Under the pieces are notes generated by a model. It ran no database searches. It worked only from the letters and a program-made list of their open reading frames with translations, and was not told where the DNA came from. Shown here piece after piece: positions 7,714 to 14,358 of a stretch of DNA of 20,370 nucleotides. How positions within the stretch are numbered: the first letter of the stretch is position 1; the number at the start of each line of letters is the position of its first letter. This DNA comes from a virus, in IMG/VR virus record IMGVR_UViG_3300022696_000049, positions 1 through 20,370 of that record; one strand, given 5' to 3'. The translations under genes were made by a program, and so were the position numbers.

Positions 7714-8069
7714 CAGAACGTCCTCGACATCCGAAGTCGAACCCAGCGCCGGCGACCGTCCTCGCGTACCGCGTCCTCGAGGTCCCACGGCTCGGAGCTC
7801 GTCGACGGCCAGAGGACCCGGAACTTCCCGGACCCGCCGGCTTCGGTGAGCTCGTTCGTCTGCGAGTTGAACCGCACTCGGAGCTCGCGCTCCGTCGCGT
7901 TGAGCTCGCGCTCCTCCCGGAACCTCTCGCTCCCCGGGTTGACGACAAATTCGGCGTAGGCTCGAGTATGCCGCGCCCACGTATCGACCGGAGCTCCGAG
8001 CGTACTGTTCGCGACCGTCCGGACCTGAATCGTTACGAGCTCGCTGAGCCGCCCAACCTTCGAAGGCAT
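7713..8069 (-). CDS. Head closure / head-tail adaptor protein (Phage_H_T_join-like)
   Basis: A 118-residue protein with an ATG at 8069 overlapping the connector stop. Its layout is that of the SPP1 gp16-like head-tail joining family: an opening strand GRLSELVTIQVRTVA, GAPVDTWARHTRAYAEFVV (the usual 'd..G....tw......waev.p' segment), SERFREERELNATERELRVRFN with the basic/hydrophobic strand after a 'g.e....r' helix, and a final RRRWVRLRMSRTF strand. The protein would close the portal-connector channel after DNA packaging. Gene order is exactly as expected. Confidence 0.78.
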   Translation of the reverse strand: MPSKVGRLSELVTIQVRTVANSTLGAPVDTWARHTRAYAEFVVNPGSERFREERELNATERELRVRFNSQTNELTEAGGSGKFRVLWPSTSSEPWDLEDAVREDGRRRWVRLRMSRTF

Positions 8070-8743
8070 CAGATCATCGCCCCCGGCGCTCGGTGCTTAT
8101 CGAGAATCGCCTGAGCCGAGAGCGGGATCTTCGTCGCGATCGTGCCGAGGACGACAGCCTCGCGGTTCTCAAACCAGTGACCGACGAGGAGCAGGACGGC
8201 CGATCGAGCCCACGGCGGAACCGGCACCGCGGCGGTCCCGTTCGAGTAGCCGACCCAATAGTCGATCTCGACGGCGTCGGCGTTCCGGAGCTGCCGGGTC
8301 GGCCACTCTCGGTTCGCCTTCAGGGTCAGCTTCGGGTAGCCGCCCTCACGGTTCGCGGAAACGATGTAGTGACTCGACCCGAAGACCTCGTGGGTCGACG
8401 CGCCGCGCGGCCAATAACGGACCTCGATCCTCGTCTCGCCCGACGAGAGGAGCGTCGTCGAGAGGAGCGGCGTACCGTAGAGCTCGAGAGCCGGAGCCCG
8501 GGGGAACCGATCGAACGTCTGCCGAACCTGCTGCTTGACGAGCCGTCGCCCCAGGTAATTCTCCGTGTAGTCGCCGGCCGCTTCGACCAGCGCCTCGATG
8601 ACCCCCGTCTCCTCGGTCGAGAGGACGCGCAGATGTGCTCGCGCGTCGGTCGTCTCGACGGCGGCGCGGATCGGGTCGACGAGGACGTCCAGCCGGTTCG
8701 GCATTACCTCCACGCCTCTCGAGATGTAGTCCCACCACGCCAT
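8069..8743 (-). CDS. Head-tail connector protein (HK97 gp6-like)
   Basis: A 224-residue protein. I use the ATG at 8743, which has GGGAGG five bases upstream; an internal ATG at 8704 is also possible but its GGAGG lies only two bases away. The N-terminal helical domain is characteristic: ETTDARAHLRV, ALVEAAGDYTENYLGRRLVKQQVRQTFDRFP, then ELYGTPLLSTTLLSSG, i.e. the 'lkehLrv....l...i.aA...vE.ytgR.l..Qt....d.fp......l..P' pattern of gp6-like connectors that sit below the portal. The C-terminal part (PPWARSAVLLLVGHWFENREAVV) is the usual last helix of this family, preceded by a longer insertion. Confidence 0.82.
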   Translation of the reverse strand: MAWWDYISRGVEVMPNRLDVLVDPIRAAVETTDARAHLRVLSTEETGVIEALVEAAGDYTENYLGRRLVKQQVRQTFDRFPRAPALELYGTPLLSTTLLSSGETRIEVRYWPRGASTHEVFGSSHYIVSANREGGYPKLTLKANREWPTRQLRNADAVEIDYWVGYSNGTAAVPVPPWARSAVLLLVGHWFENREAVVLGTIATKIPLSAQAILDKHRAPGAMI

Positions 8744-8756
8744 CCGGTCCTCCCGG

Positions 8757-9689
8757 TTAGAAGTTGTCGATCACCCAGTCGAGGGTCTGCTTCGCTCCGA
8801 TCGCCCGCTCCTTCGTCAGCTTCGCGTGCTCGATCGCCTTGGTGGCCTCGCCGATCGTACGGCCGTGAAGGTCCCGCTTGTAGGTCAGCTTCGTGAAGAG
8901 CTCGTCATCGCCCCAGCCGTAGAGGACCCGACTCTTGACGAGGTCCGAAACCTCCGGAATCGTCACCTTGATGCCGAGCCCGACGGCGACGCCGACCCAG
9001 TACTCGACGCCCGGGCGCTGGGTCTGATATTCCTCCTCGGTCGCCATGTCGATTCCCCAAATCCCGATCTCCTTCGGCCCTCGCTCCGGCTCGGCGACTC
9101 TCATCGCGCAAGCGTAGGCGAGCATGTAACCGACGGTGTTCGTGAAGTACATGTGGGGGAACGTCTTCCGGATCATCTCGAGCGGATACCGGACCGAGCT
9201 CGGCACCGCGGGGTGAACCTCCTGCATGAAGATCGGCTTGTTGTGATTCGCCGCGAGAAAGCGATGGTAGTCCGCTCGCTGACGCTCCTGAGCCGGCTTC
9301 GGCGTCTCTCCGTCGAGTCGCTCGCAGAGGCGGTCGTAGGGGTGGATCTCGAACCATGCATTCCAGCGGGGGATCCCCGTATACATCCGCGAGAGCGACC
9401 AGACGTCCCAGGACGGATCGTCGAAGGGTGCCGTCTCCCAACCGTGCGCGGAACCGACGATGAGGATCCGCTGCGGAAGGTCCGCGTTCTCGGCCGGCGG
9501 CGGCGATACCTTCGGCTGCCGGGGAGTAGACGCCGAGCTCTCGATCACGACCTCTCGCTCGGCTCCCGGTCGGGGTGCCTCCGAGGAGTCGTCGTCGTGT
9601 AGCTCCAGTCTCGGCCCCGCCGTCGAAGGCTGAGGCGAGTCTCCGTCCATGATCGTGTCCTTACGCGTCTTCTTGTCGTCGTCGCTCAT
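8757..9689 (-). CDS. Rossmann-like phage protein next to capsid gene, putative glycosyltransferase (unproven)
   Basis: A 310-residue protein. I choose the ATG at 9689 with GGGG six bases upstream; a second ATG at 9701 lacks a good ribosome site. Residues 1-70 are acidic, Pro/Ser-rich and probably disordered. From residue 74 a nucleotide-binding-like fold begins with RILIVGSAHGWETAPFDD, then WDVWSLSRMY, WNAWFEIHP (109-117), YFTNTVGYMLAYA, IGIWGIDMA (208-216), QRPGVEYWVG (224-233) and GLGIKVTIP. Phage proteins with this 'WGiDM...QRPg.eYWiG' pattern are usually left hypothetical. The 'ivGsa.s' opening and 'G.DM' strand recall the MAF/DUF115 and GT42-like folds that transfer nonulosonic acids, which would suit the nearby NeuA/NeuB pair. 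The fold is moderately supported; enzymatic function is inference. Confidence 0.5.
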   Translation of the reverse strand: MSDDDKKTRKDTIMDGDSPQPSTAGPRLELHDDDSSEAPRPGAEREVVIESSASTPRQPKVSPPPAENADLPQRILIVGSAHGWETAPFDDPSWDVWSLSRMYTGIPRWNAWFEIHPYDRLCERLDGETPKPAQERQRADYHRFLAANHNKPIFMQEVHPAVPSSVRYPLEMIRKTFPHMYFTNTVGYMLAYACAMRVAEPERGPKEIGIWGIDMATEEEYQTQRPGVEYWVGVAVGLGIKVTIPEVSDLVKSRVLYGWGDDELFTKLTYKRDLHGRTIGEATKAIEHAKLTKERAIGAKQTLDWVIDNF

Positions 9690-9716
9690 GATGTGCCCCA
9701 TCGTAGAGGAGCCCCA

Positions 9717-9747
9717 CGGGGGGACAGGTCCGTCGACCCGCCCCCCG
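9717..9747 (-). terminator. GC-rich hairpin after the major capsid gene (attenuator or mRNA-protecting structure)
   Basis: In the 74-bp gap between the capsid stop and the next start, CGGGGGG and CCCCCCG form a 7-bp all-GC outer stem. Inside it GGTC pairs with GACC around a four-base loop, with small internal bulges. No run of U follows on the minus strand, so it is not a classic intrinsic terminator. It more likely slows RNA polymerase or protects the capsid message from 3' decay, lowering expression of downstream genes relative to capsid. Confidence 0.5.
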
Positions 9748-9763
9748 GGAGCTCAGGTGAGAG

Positions 9764-11053
9764 TTAGGTGGTCGCTCGGATACACCGGAACGCCTTCTGA
9801 GCGGGAGTCGTCGACGGCTGTACCGCACGGCCGTCGCACCGCATGTAGCCCTGGAGCGCGAACACGCCCTCATCGGCGTACCGCTCGGTGAGCCGGAGCA
9901 TGAACATGCCCCGGACATCCCGGACCATGTAGTAGTTGAACGCTCCGAAGAGCACCGGCTGAGTCGTCGACCCGGCGGTCGCGAAGCTCCCCAGGTCCTG
10001 ATTGATGTAGACCGGGTAGCCCAGAAGCATGTCCGGAGAGCCGGCGGTCAGGCGCGGCTCCCAGAGGTACATGCCGCGATCGGCAGCGGCCGTGCTCTCT
10101 CGGATCTTCCGGAGAACCTTCCGCGTGTCGTCGTTGAACATCCAGCCCGCTCCCGGCAGACTCCGGTACGCCGGGTCAACCGACGCCTCGAGGTCGTGAA
10201 GGAAGTCGAAGCTGACCGGGATTCCCGAGATCGTGGCCGACCCGGAGGTCGCCGCGATGATTCCCGCCGGGCCGGTCGAGCCGACGGTCATGTCGGTGTT
10301 CATTTTCCGACCGAACCGGATCCGCATCGCGTCCCGGACGATCGATTCGATGCCGATCGCGTCGTCCTGCTCGAGCTCGAAGCTGATCTTGATCGGACCG
10401 CTCCGGTACATGTGTGCCCCGAGCGTCACCGACCCGAACGGTACGCCGGTCGAGTTGGTCGACTTGACCGCCTCGCCGACGAGCTTCGCGCCGTTCCCCG
10501 TATCGTCCGAGCGGGGCCAGGGCAGGTCGCGCCCGGTCGCCGTCTCGAAGACCCGGCCGGCCTGACGGATCCCTCCGTACTGCTTCAGCGCGGTGATGAG
10601 CTCGGCACGGAAGTCCTCGGGAACGAGGTAGCCGCCAGCGGCCGGAGTACCGACGACCTGCTTCGCCAGAGCTCGCGTCTCGGTCAGCGTCTCGCGCTGT
10701 TCGCGCGTCAGCCGAGACATCTCCCCGGTGCCGGTCCGCATCGCGGTCCAGAACGCGTCGCGGTACCGCTCCTCATACTGCTCGGGATCGAGGTCGCGCC
10801 GACCCGCCCGCTCGAGAACATCCTGCGTGATCTCGCGCTCTTCGGCCCGCGACTCGAGCCGAGCGAGATCCTCCTCGATCTTCCGAGCTCGCGCGTCGAG
10901 CCGGTCGCACTCGTCCATCTTGCGATCGAACTCGACCTGCTCCTCGGAAGAGAGGTCGCGACCTTCGGCGGTCGCGTCGTCGTAGAGCTGCCTGGCCTGC
11001 GTGAAGAGCTTCGCCCGCTTCGCCAGGAGCTCATTCGCCTTACCAAGAGACAT
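9764..11053 (-). CDS. Major capsid protein, HK97 fold, with N-terminal delta (scaffolding) domain
   Basis: A 429-residue protein, ATG at 11053 with GGAGGGA at 11063-11057 as a strong ribosome site. Residues 1-75 are a charged coiled coil (RQLYDDATAEGRDLSSEEQV, then ECDRLDARARKIEEDLARLE), the delta domain that acts as an internal scaffold and is removed by the prohead protease. The mature core should begin somewhere between residues 110 and 140. It opens with GGYLVPEDFRAELITALKQY, a hallmark of HK97-type capsids. It continues through the E-loop/spine region (AGRVFETATGRDLPWPRSDD), GWMFNDDTRKVLRKIRES and LLGYPVYINQDL. It closes with the P-domain strand LFGAFNYYMVRDVRGMFMLRLTERYADEG. No separate scaffold gene is present. 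Confidence 0.93.
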   Translation of the reverse strand: MSLGKANELLAKRAKLFTQARQLYDDATAEGRDLSSEEQVEFDRKMDECDRLDARARKIEEDLARLESRAEEREITQDVLERAGRRDLDPEQYEERYRDAFWTAMRTGTGEMSRLTREQRETLTETRALAKQVVGTPAAGGYLVPEDFRAELITALKQYGGIRQAGRVFETATGRDLPWPRSDDTGNGAKLVGEAVKSTNSTGVPFGSVTLGAHMYRSGPIKISFELEQDDAIGIESIVRDAMRIRFGRKMNTDMTVGSTGPAGIIAATSGSATISGIPVSFDFLHDLEASVDPAYRSLPGAGWMFNDDTRKVLRKIRESTAAADRGMYLWEPRLTAGSPDMLLGYPVYINQDLGSFATAGSTTQPVLFGAFNYYMVRDVRGMFMLRLTERYADEGVFALQGYMRCDGRAVQPSTTPAQKAFRCIRATT

Positions 11054-11165
11054 ACGTCCCTCCGTTCGTTGAATGATCTAGTACTGCCCCTGACAGCCGC
11101 TTCGGACGAGAACGCTGGCCTCGGAACCCGGAGCCCTCCGCGCTGGGGAGGTCGCTGCCTGCCCT

Positions 11166-11194
11166 ATCCTACCCCACGTGCGGACGACGGTCCA
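11166..11194 (-). promoter_or_regulatory. Candidate sigma70-like promoter for the capsid gene
   Basis: In the 144-bp gap between neuB-like and capsid genes, the minus strand reads TGGACC (11194-11189), a 17-base spacer, then TAGGAT (11171-11166); each box matches four of six consensus bases. Transcription would start near 11160, leaving a leader of about 105 nt before the capsid ATG. That leader holds a small hairpin of CCTCC (11135-11139) with GGAGG (11147-11151). This is the only sizeable gap in the window, and it precedes the gene needing the highest expression. The match is weak and host sigma preferences are unknown. Confidence 0.25.
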
Positions 11195-11197
11195 GCT

Positions 11198-12274
11198 TCA
11201 GCCCTCCAGATCGACGAGGTCGACGGCATCGTGTTTCTCTACCGAACGGACGAGCGTCTCGCCGATAATCTGGTCGCGCATTCCGTATCGGAGTCCGTCT
11301 CCGGGCGAGAGCATGACGAGGTGCCGCGGCTCGATCACGGTGCCCGGGTTCAGCGAGCTCGCGTAGTGAAGCGACCGCTCGAGCTTCGCCTTCGCCGCTT
11401 TGACGCCCGGGCTCATGAAGACCTCGGTCGGACCCGTCATCCCGAGCTCCGTCTCTTCGATGGATCGGAGCATCCGGTAGAGTCCTTCACGCTCGACGCT
11501 CCCGAGTTGATCGGTCCCGCGCATCCGCCGATCGAGCGTGACGTGCTTCTCGATGACCGACGCACCCATAGCCCGGGCAATCGCCGGCGCGAGGACGCCG
11601 ACCGAGTGATCGGAAAAGCCGACGGCGACCTCGCCGGTCATCTGCCACGTCTTCGCGTGAAGAGCGGGGATTACCTGCAGGTCCCACGCTTCCGGCGGAC
11701 ATGGATAGATCGACCGGCAGTGCATGACGACGAGCGGCCGGACCGAGCGAAGTATCGCGAGCGCGTCGGCGAGATCCTGCTCGGTGGCCATCCCGGTCGA
11801 GATGATGACCGAAACCTTCGACGGTAGATCCGCGGCGGCGATCGCGTCGAGGAGCGGGATGTTCGTCAGGTCCCGACTCGCGACCTTCAGGAAATTGAGG
11901 TGCGGGATCTCCGCGAGACTGCGACGGACGAGATCCGGGTGGCAAACCGTCAGCCCGAAGTCGAGCCCGACACCGCGCGTGTACTTCGAGAGCTCCGCGA
12001 GCTCGGCCATCGAGAACTCGAGCGCCATCCGGTGCGACCCGTAGTCCGGCCCGAAGCTGTTCCGGCCTTCGTACTTCGCCGCCATCATCGCCCGGGATCC
12101 CTCTTCGGAGAGCTTCCGCTTCGTGAACTTCACGGCGTTCGCGGCAAGGAGCGGGAGCTCCTCCCCCGTCGTCATAGGAGCCGGACGCGGATCCGCCGCC
12201 ATCTGAATGAGCTCCTTCGCGATCCCGAGCGACCCGTTGTGATTCTGCCCGATCTCCGCGATCACATACGCCAT
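11198..12274 (-). CDS. neuB: NeuB-like nonulosonic (sialic) acid synthase
   Basis: A 358-residue enzyme that would condense phosphoenolpyruvate with an N-acetylmannosamine-type sugar to give a nine-carbon acid. Motifs in order: IAEIGQNHNG (5-14), KVASRDLTNIPLL (130-142), VIISTGMAT (156-164), MHCRSIYPCPPE (184-195), VGFSDHSVG (218-226) and GASVIEKHVTLDRRMRGTDQ (237-256). His223 and His244 correspond to the metal ligands of characterised NeuB. Residues about 297-358 form the C-terminal antifreeze-like SAF domain (LERSLHYASSLNPGTVIEPRHLVML, then LSPGDGLRYGM). The first barrel strand reads VKFTKRKL where cellular enzymes usually have VKFQ. It is the last gene of the cassette and overlaps the sulfotransferase by 13 nt. 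Whether the product is neuraminic, legionaminic or pseudaminic acid cannot be told. Confidence 0.9.
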   Translation of the reverse strand: MAYVIAEIGQNHNGSLGIAKELIQMAADPRPAPMTTGEELPLLAANAVKFTKRKLSEEGSRAMMAAKYEGRNSFGPDYGSHRMALEFSMAELAELSKYTRGVGLDFGLTVCHPDLVRRSLAEIPHLNFLKVASRDLTNIPLLDAIAAADLPSKVSVIISTGMATEQDLADALAILRSVRPLVVMHCRSIYPCPPEAWDLQVIPALHAKTWQMTGEVAVGFSDHSVGVLAPAIARAMGASVIEKHVTLDRRMRGTDQLGSVEREGLYRMLRSIEETELGMTGPTEVFMSPGVKAAKAKLERSLHYASSLNPGTVIEPRHLVMLSPGDGLRYGMRDQIIGETLVRSVEKHDAVDLVDLEG

Positions 12275-13086
12275 ACTTCGTCCTCTCGGAGCTCACGGAT
12301 TTGACCGGTCCTCGCCCAGCGCTCGAGGAGCGGCTCCCGGCTCATCCGCGGATAGACGTTCGAGAACGCCCACCGAAACTTCGCCTCAATGAGATCGAGC
12401 GCCCGGAGGGTCCTGCGCGGATCCGCCTCGTGGACGAGATACTCCATGAACCGATCCCTCGAGTAGCCGCCCCGATTGACCTCCGGGAGCGTGATCGGCT
12501 CGCCGAGATGGTCGGCCGTAAACGCCGCGAACTGACTCCTCAGATCCTCTTGCTGCAGGAGGACGAGGTTCGGCGGCACCGTACCGGACTGCGAGGTCAC
12601 CCACCAGAGGTAGGTACCGGCAAATCCCCGGTAGAGGTTCTGCGGGTTCTCGATCATCGTCGACGGGTGGATCTGGAGGTTGTACCAGCGATGGAAGTCG
12701 CAACGCGGATCCTCGAGCCACCCGTGAATCGACGGATACGCGCTGGCCGCGAGATCGTGCTCGTGACGCCCGCCGCGCTGGTAGCGGTCGTGCCAGAAGA
12801 GGTACTGGCTCACCTGCTGAGCGTACGGGTTCCGAACGACGGCGACGACGGCCTTCCAGCTCTTCGCCGGCCGGCCGAGGAGCCGCTCGACGTCGCGTAG
12901 CGGGATGTGCCCGATCGGAAACGGGTTCTCCTTCGTCGGCTTCCGGTCGGCTTCTGGCGAGCCGAGTAGCGCCGGCATCTGTCCCTTCATCCCGGGGACG
13001 TTGTCCCAGAGCGCCTTTTTGACCGCGGTTCCTCCGGTCTTCGGGATATGAATGAAGACGAACCCGTCCTGCGTGTAGCAGCCCAT
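12262..13086 (-). CDS. Sulfotransferase-family protein (PAPS-dependent type)
   Basis: A 274-residue protein, ATG at 13086, overlapping the upstream stop by 4 nt. The 5'-phosphosulfate binding loop is clear at FVFIHIPKTGGTAVKKAL (9-26). The 3'-phosphate motif is clear at VVAVVRNPYAQQVSQYLFW (80-98), in the form RNPY...vS.Y found in carbohydrate sulfotransferases of the Sulfotransfer_2 type. A His in IGHIPL (58-63) lies where these enzymes often carry their acceptor-side base. The C-terminus has LIEAKFRWAFSNV, the usual 'Y..Df..f' helix in altered form. It would transfer sulfate from PAPS to a hydroxyl, probably of a sugar. Pairing with an APS-kinase-like gene directly upstream suggests donor and transferase are encoded together. 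The acceptor is unknown. Confidence 0.85.
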   Translation of the reverse strand: MGCYTQDGFVFIHIPKTGGTAVKKALWDNVPGMKGQMPALLGSPEADRKPTKENPFPIGHIPLRDVERLLGRPAKSWKAVVAVVRNPYAQQVSQYLFWHDRYQRGGRHEHDLAASAYPSIHGWLEDPRCDFHRWYNLQIHPSTMIENPQNLYRGFAGTYLWWVTSQSGTVPPNLVLLQQEDLRSQFAAFTADHLGEPITLPEVNRGGYSRDRFMEYLVHEADPRRTLRALDLIEAKFRWAFSNVYPRMSREPLLERWARTGQIRELREDEVWRM

Positions 13087-13820
13087 CAGTCGCTCCCCTC
13101 CTCCCGCGACGCGCGGATCTTCGTCCCGCTGATCTCCTCGATGACCGCCGGCGGCTTGTGCTCGACGATCCCGTAGCCGACGCCGCGCCCGTACTCGACG
13201 GACAGAACGTTCCGGATGACGCCGACGCGAACCATGTCGCCGAGGTGAGCGTACTCGTCTCGGATCTCCCTCGCGATCTCTCCCGCGTCTCGCTCCTCCG
13301 TCGTATCGCGGACCAAGACCTGAACCGGGTCGCCGCGCTGGAGCGCCTTCGCGAAGAGCCAGCGGTGCCCATCGTGAAACGTCTGGTACCTCCCGATGAA
13401 CGTAGCGCGAGGACGCTTGTAGTGCTCGTGAACGAGCCGCCGCACTTCCGCGAGGTCCGGGTCGATCGCGTCCGGGTCCTCCGGCTCTTCGTAGCCCTCA
13501 TACCAGTACTCGCGCCGGACGCCGTAATGCTTCTGCATGTAGAGTTCGAGCGCGTTCACCTTCCGCTTGAGCTCGTCGCGCTGATCCGCGAACGGCTGCT
13601 GAAGCGATACGGCGACCCTGTGCCCGAGCCCATGAAGGTATAGCGCGATCGCGTGAGCACGCCCGACGTTGACCATCCGGCCTGCGCGGTCATACCCAGG
13701 GTTCGACAGCGCCCGGAGCTCGTCCCCGTCGACCACGAAGTCGACGACGTCCGCCTCCTGTAGCTTCCGCGCCAGGGTCGTCTTCCCGCAGCCGGCCTGT
13801 CCCGTCAGCATGATGATCAT
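13086..13820 (-). CDS. APS-kinase-like domain fused to HxGH nucleotidyltransferase domain
   Basis: A 244-residue two-domain protein. Residues 1-110 are a P-loop kinase of adenylylsulfate-kinase (CysC) type: LTGQAGCGKTTLARKL (5-20), DGDELRALSNPGYDRAGRM (31-49), and NVGRAHAIALYLHGLGHRV (51-69) followed by VSLQQPFADQRDELK (71-85), equivalent to the CysC 'iSPy...R' segment. Residues 137-244 are a small adenylyl/cytidylyltransferase: TFIGRYQTFHDGHRWLF (140-156) with HDGH as the HxGH motif and ISGTKIRAS (230-238) as the ISsTxIR motif. CysC makes PAPS from APS. The transferase half resembles NMN or cytidylyl transferases and is far shorter than ATP sulfurylase. The sulfotransferase next door favours a PAPS role; an NAD-salvage role (NadR-like, domains swapped) is the main alternative. 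Confidence 0.8.
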   Translation of the reverse strand: MIIMLTGQAGCGKTTLARKLQEADVVDFVVDGDELRALSNPGYDRAGRMVNVGRAHAIALYLHGLGHRVAVSLQQPFADQRDELKRKVNALELYMQKHYGVRREYWYEGYEEPEDPDAIDPDLAEVRRLVHEHYKRPRATFIGRYQTFHDGHRWLFAKALQRGDPVQVLVRDTTEERDAGEIAREIRDEYAHLGDMVRVGVIRNVLSVEYGRGVGYGIVEHKPPAVIEEISGTKIRASREEGSD

Positions 13821-14113
13821 CGGCCGGCCTCCGTCTTGGCCGCGAGACTCCTAAACGCCTGATCCTGAATCGCCGCGAGGAGTCCGCCGAGCTCGATCGA
13901 CGCCTCGTGTTCGGTCCCCTCGGTTACGCCCTGGATCCAGTCCGAGAGCATTACGCCGACGCCGGCGACGAGCTCCGACCCGGTCGCCCTGACGACCGTA
14001 TGCACCGTGAATCCTCCTTCCTCTTCGTTCTCCTCGACCTTGAGCCGAACGATCTCCTTGGCGTCGATCGCCTCGAAACCGCCGGCCCCGGGTCCAATTG
14101 CTTCCGTCGTCAT
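13817..14113 (-). CDS. Unrecognised 98-residue acidic protein in the modification cassette
   Basis: ATG at 14113 with AGGGG about six bases upstream. The start overlaps the stop of the DUF2061 gene (ATGA) and the TGA at 13817 overlaps the next start in the same way, so it is translated as part of the cassette. The frame is open further upstream but only as out-of-phase reading of the membrane gene. The protein is acidic, with EIVRLKVEENEEEGGFTVHT as a likely strand pair and GVGVMLSDWIQGVTEG and LGGLLAAIQDQAFRSLAAK as amphipathic helices. No transmembrane segment, Cys pair or catalytic motif is visible. I do not recognise a family; a small accessory or regulatory partner is possible. Confidence 0.65.
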   Translation of the reverse strand: MTTEAIGPGAGGFEAIDAKEIVRLKVEENEEEGGFTVHTVVRATGSELVAGVGVMLSDWIQGVTEGTEHEASIELGGLLAAIQDQAFRSLAAKTEAGR

Positions 14114-14358
14114 CGTGCCCCCTGCTTTTGAGAGTCGTCGGTCGCGGGTCGGTCGAGCCCGACTCTCTTCAAGCTCGATTCCCAAAGGTGCTCGAACGCC
14201 CAGTATAGACCGACCTTCATCACGAAGTCGCCGGCCGAGATCGCGAGCGCGAGCCGTAGATCCCATGTGACGCCGAACGCGATCAGCCCGGTGACGAGCA
14301 TCGCAAGGACGCGGTACGTCACGGCCTTGAACAAGAACGTCATTGCGCGGTCGTTCAT
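14110..14358 (-). CDS. DUF2061 family small membrane protein
   Basis: An 82-residue protein, ATG at 14358, with 4-nt overlaps at both ends. It has two hydrophobic helices (residues about 17-31 and 35-53) in the DUF2061 pattern: FKAVTYRVLAMLVTGLIAFG, then LRLALAISAGDFVMKVGLYWAFEHLW, matching the family 'KaitwRilas..t...a....g....A..i...e...K...Yy.hErlW'. The C-terminal 20 residues are polar and probably cytoplasmic. DUF2061 has no proven function. From memory it is often found with adenylylsulfate kinase genes, and here an APS-kinase-like gene lies one gene downstream. A membrane role connected to sulfate or its activated form is a reasonable guess only. Confidence 0.8.
   Translation of the reverse strand: MNDRAMTFLFKAVTYRVLAMLVTGLIAFGVTWDLRLALAISAGDFVMKVGLYWAFEHLWESSLKRVGLDRPATDDSQKQGAR

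Noticed and set aside
7291-7980. Extended tail terminator starting at 7980
   Set aside because: The added 89 residues are antiphase reading of the adaptor gene; ATG 7713 gives the normal family length and an ATGA overlap.
10196-11827. Long plus-strand open frame (543 codons) across capsid and neuB-like genes
   Set aside because: It is antisense to two well-recognised proteins, rich in Arg, Asp and Pro, with no family motif; a typical high-GC shadow.
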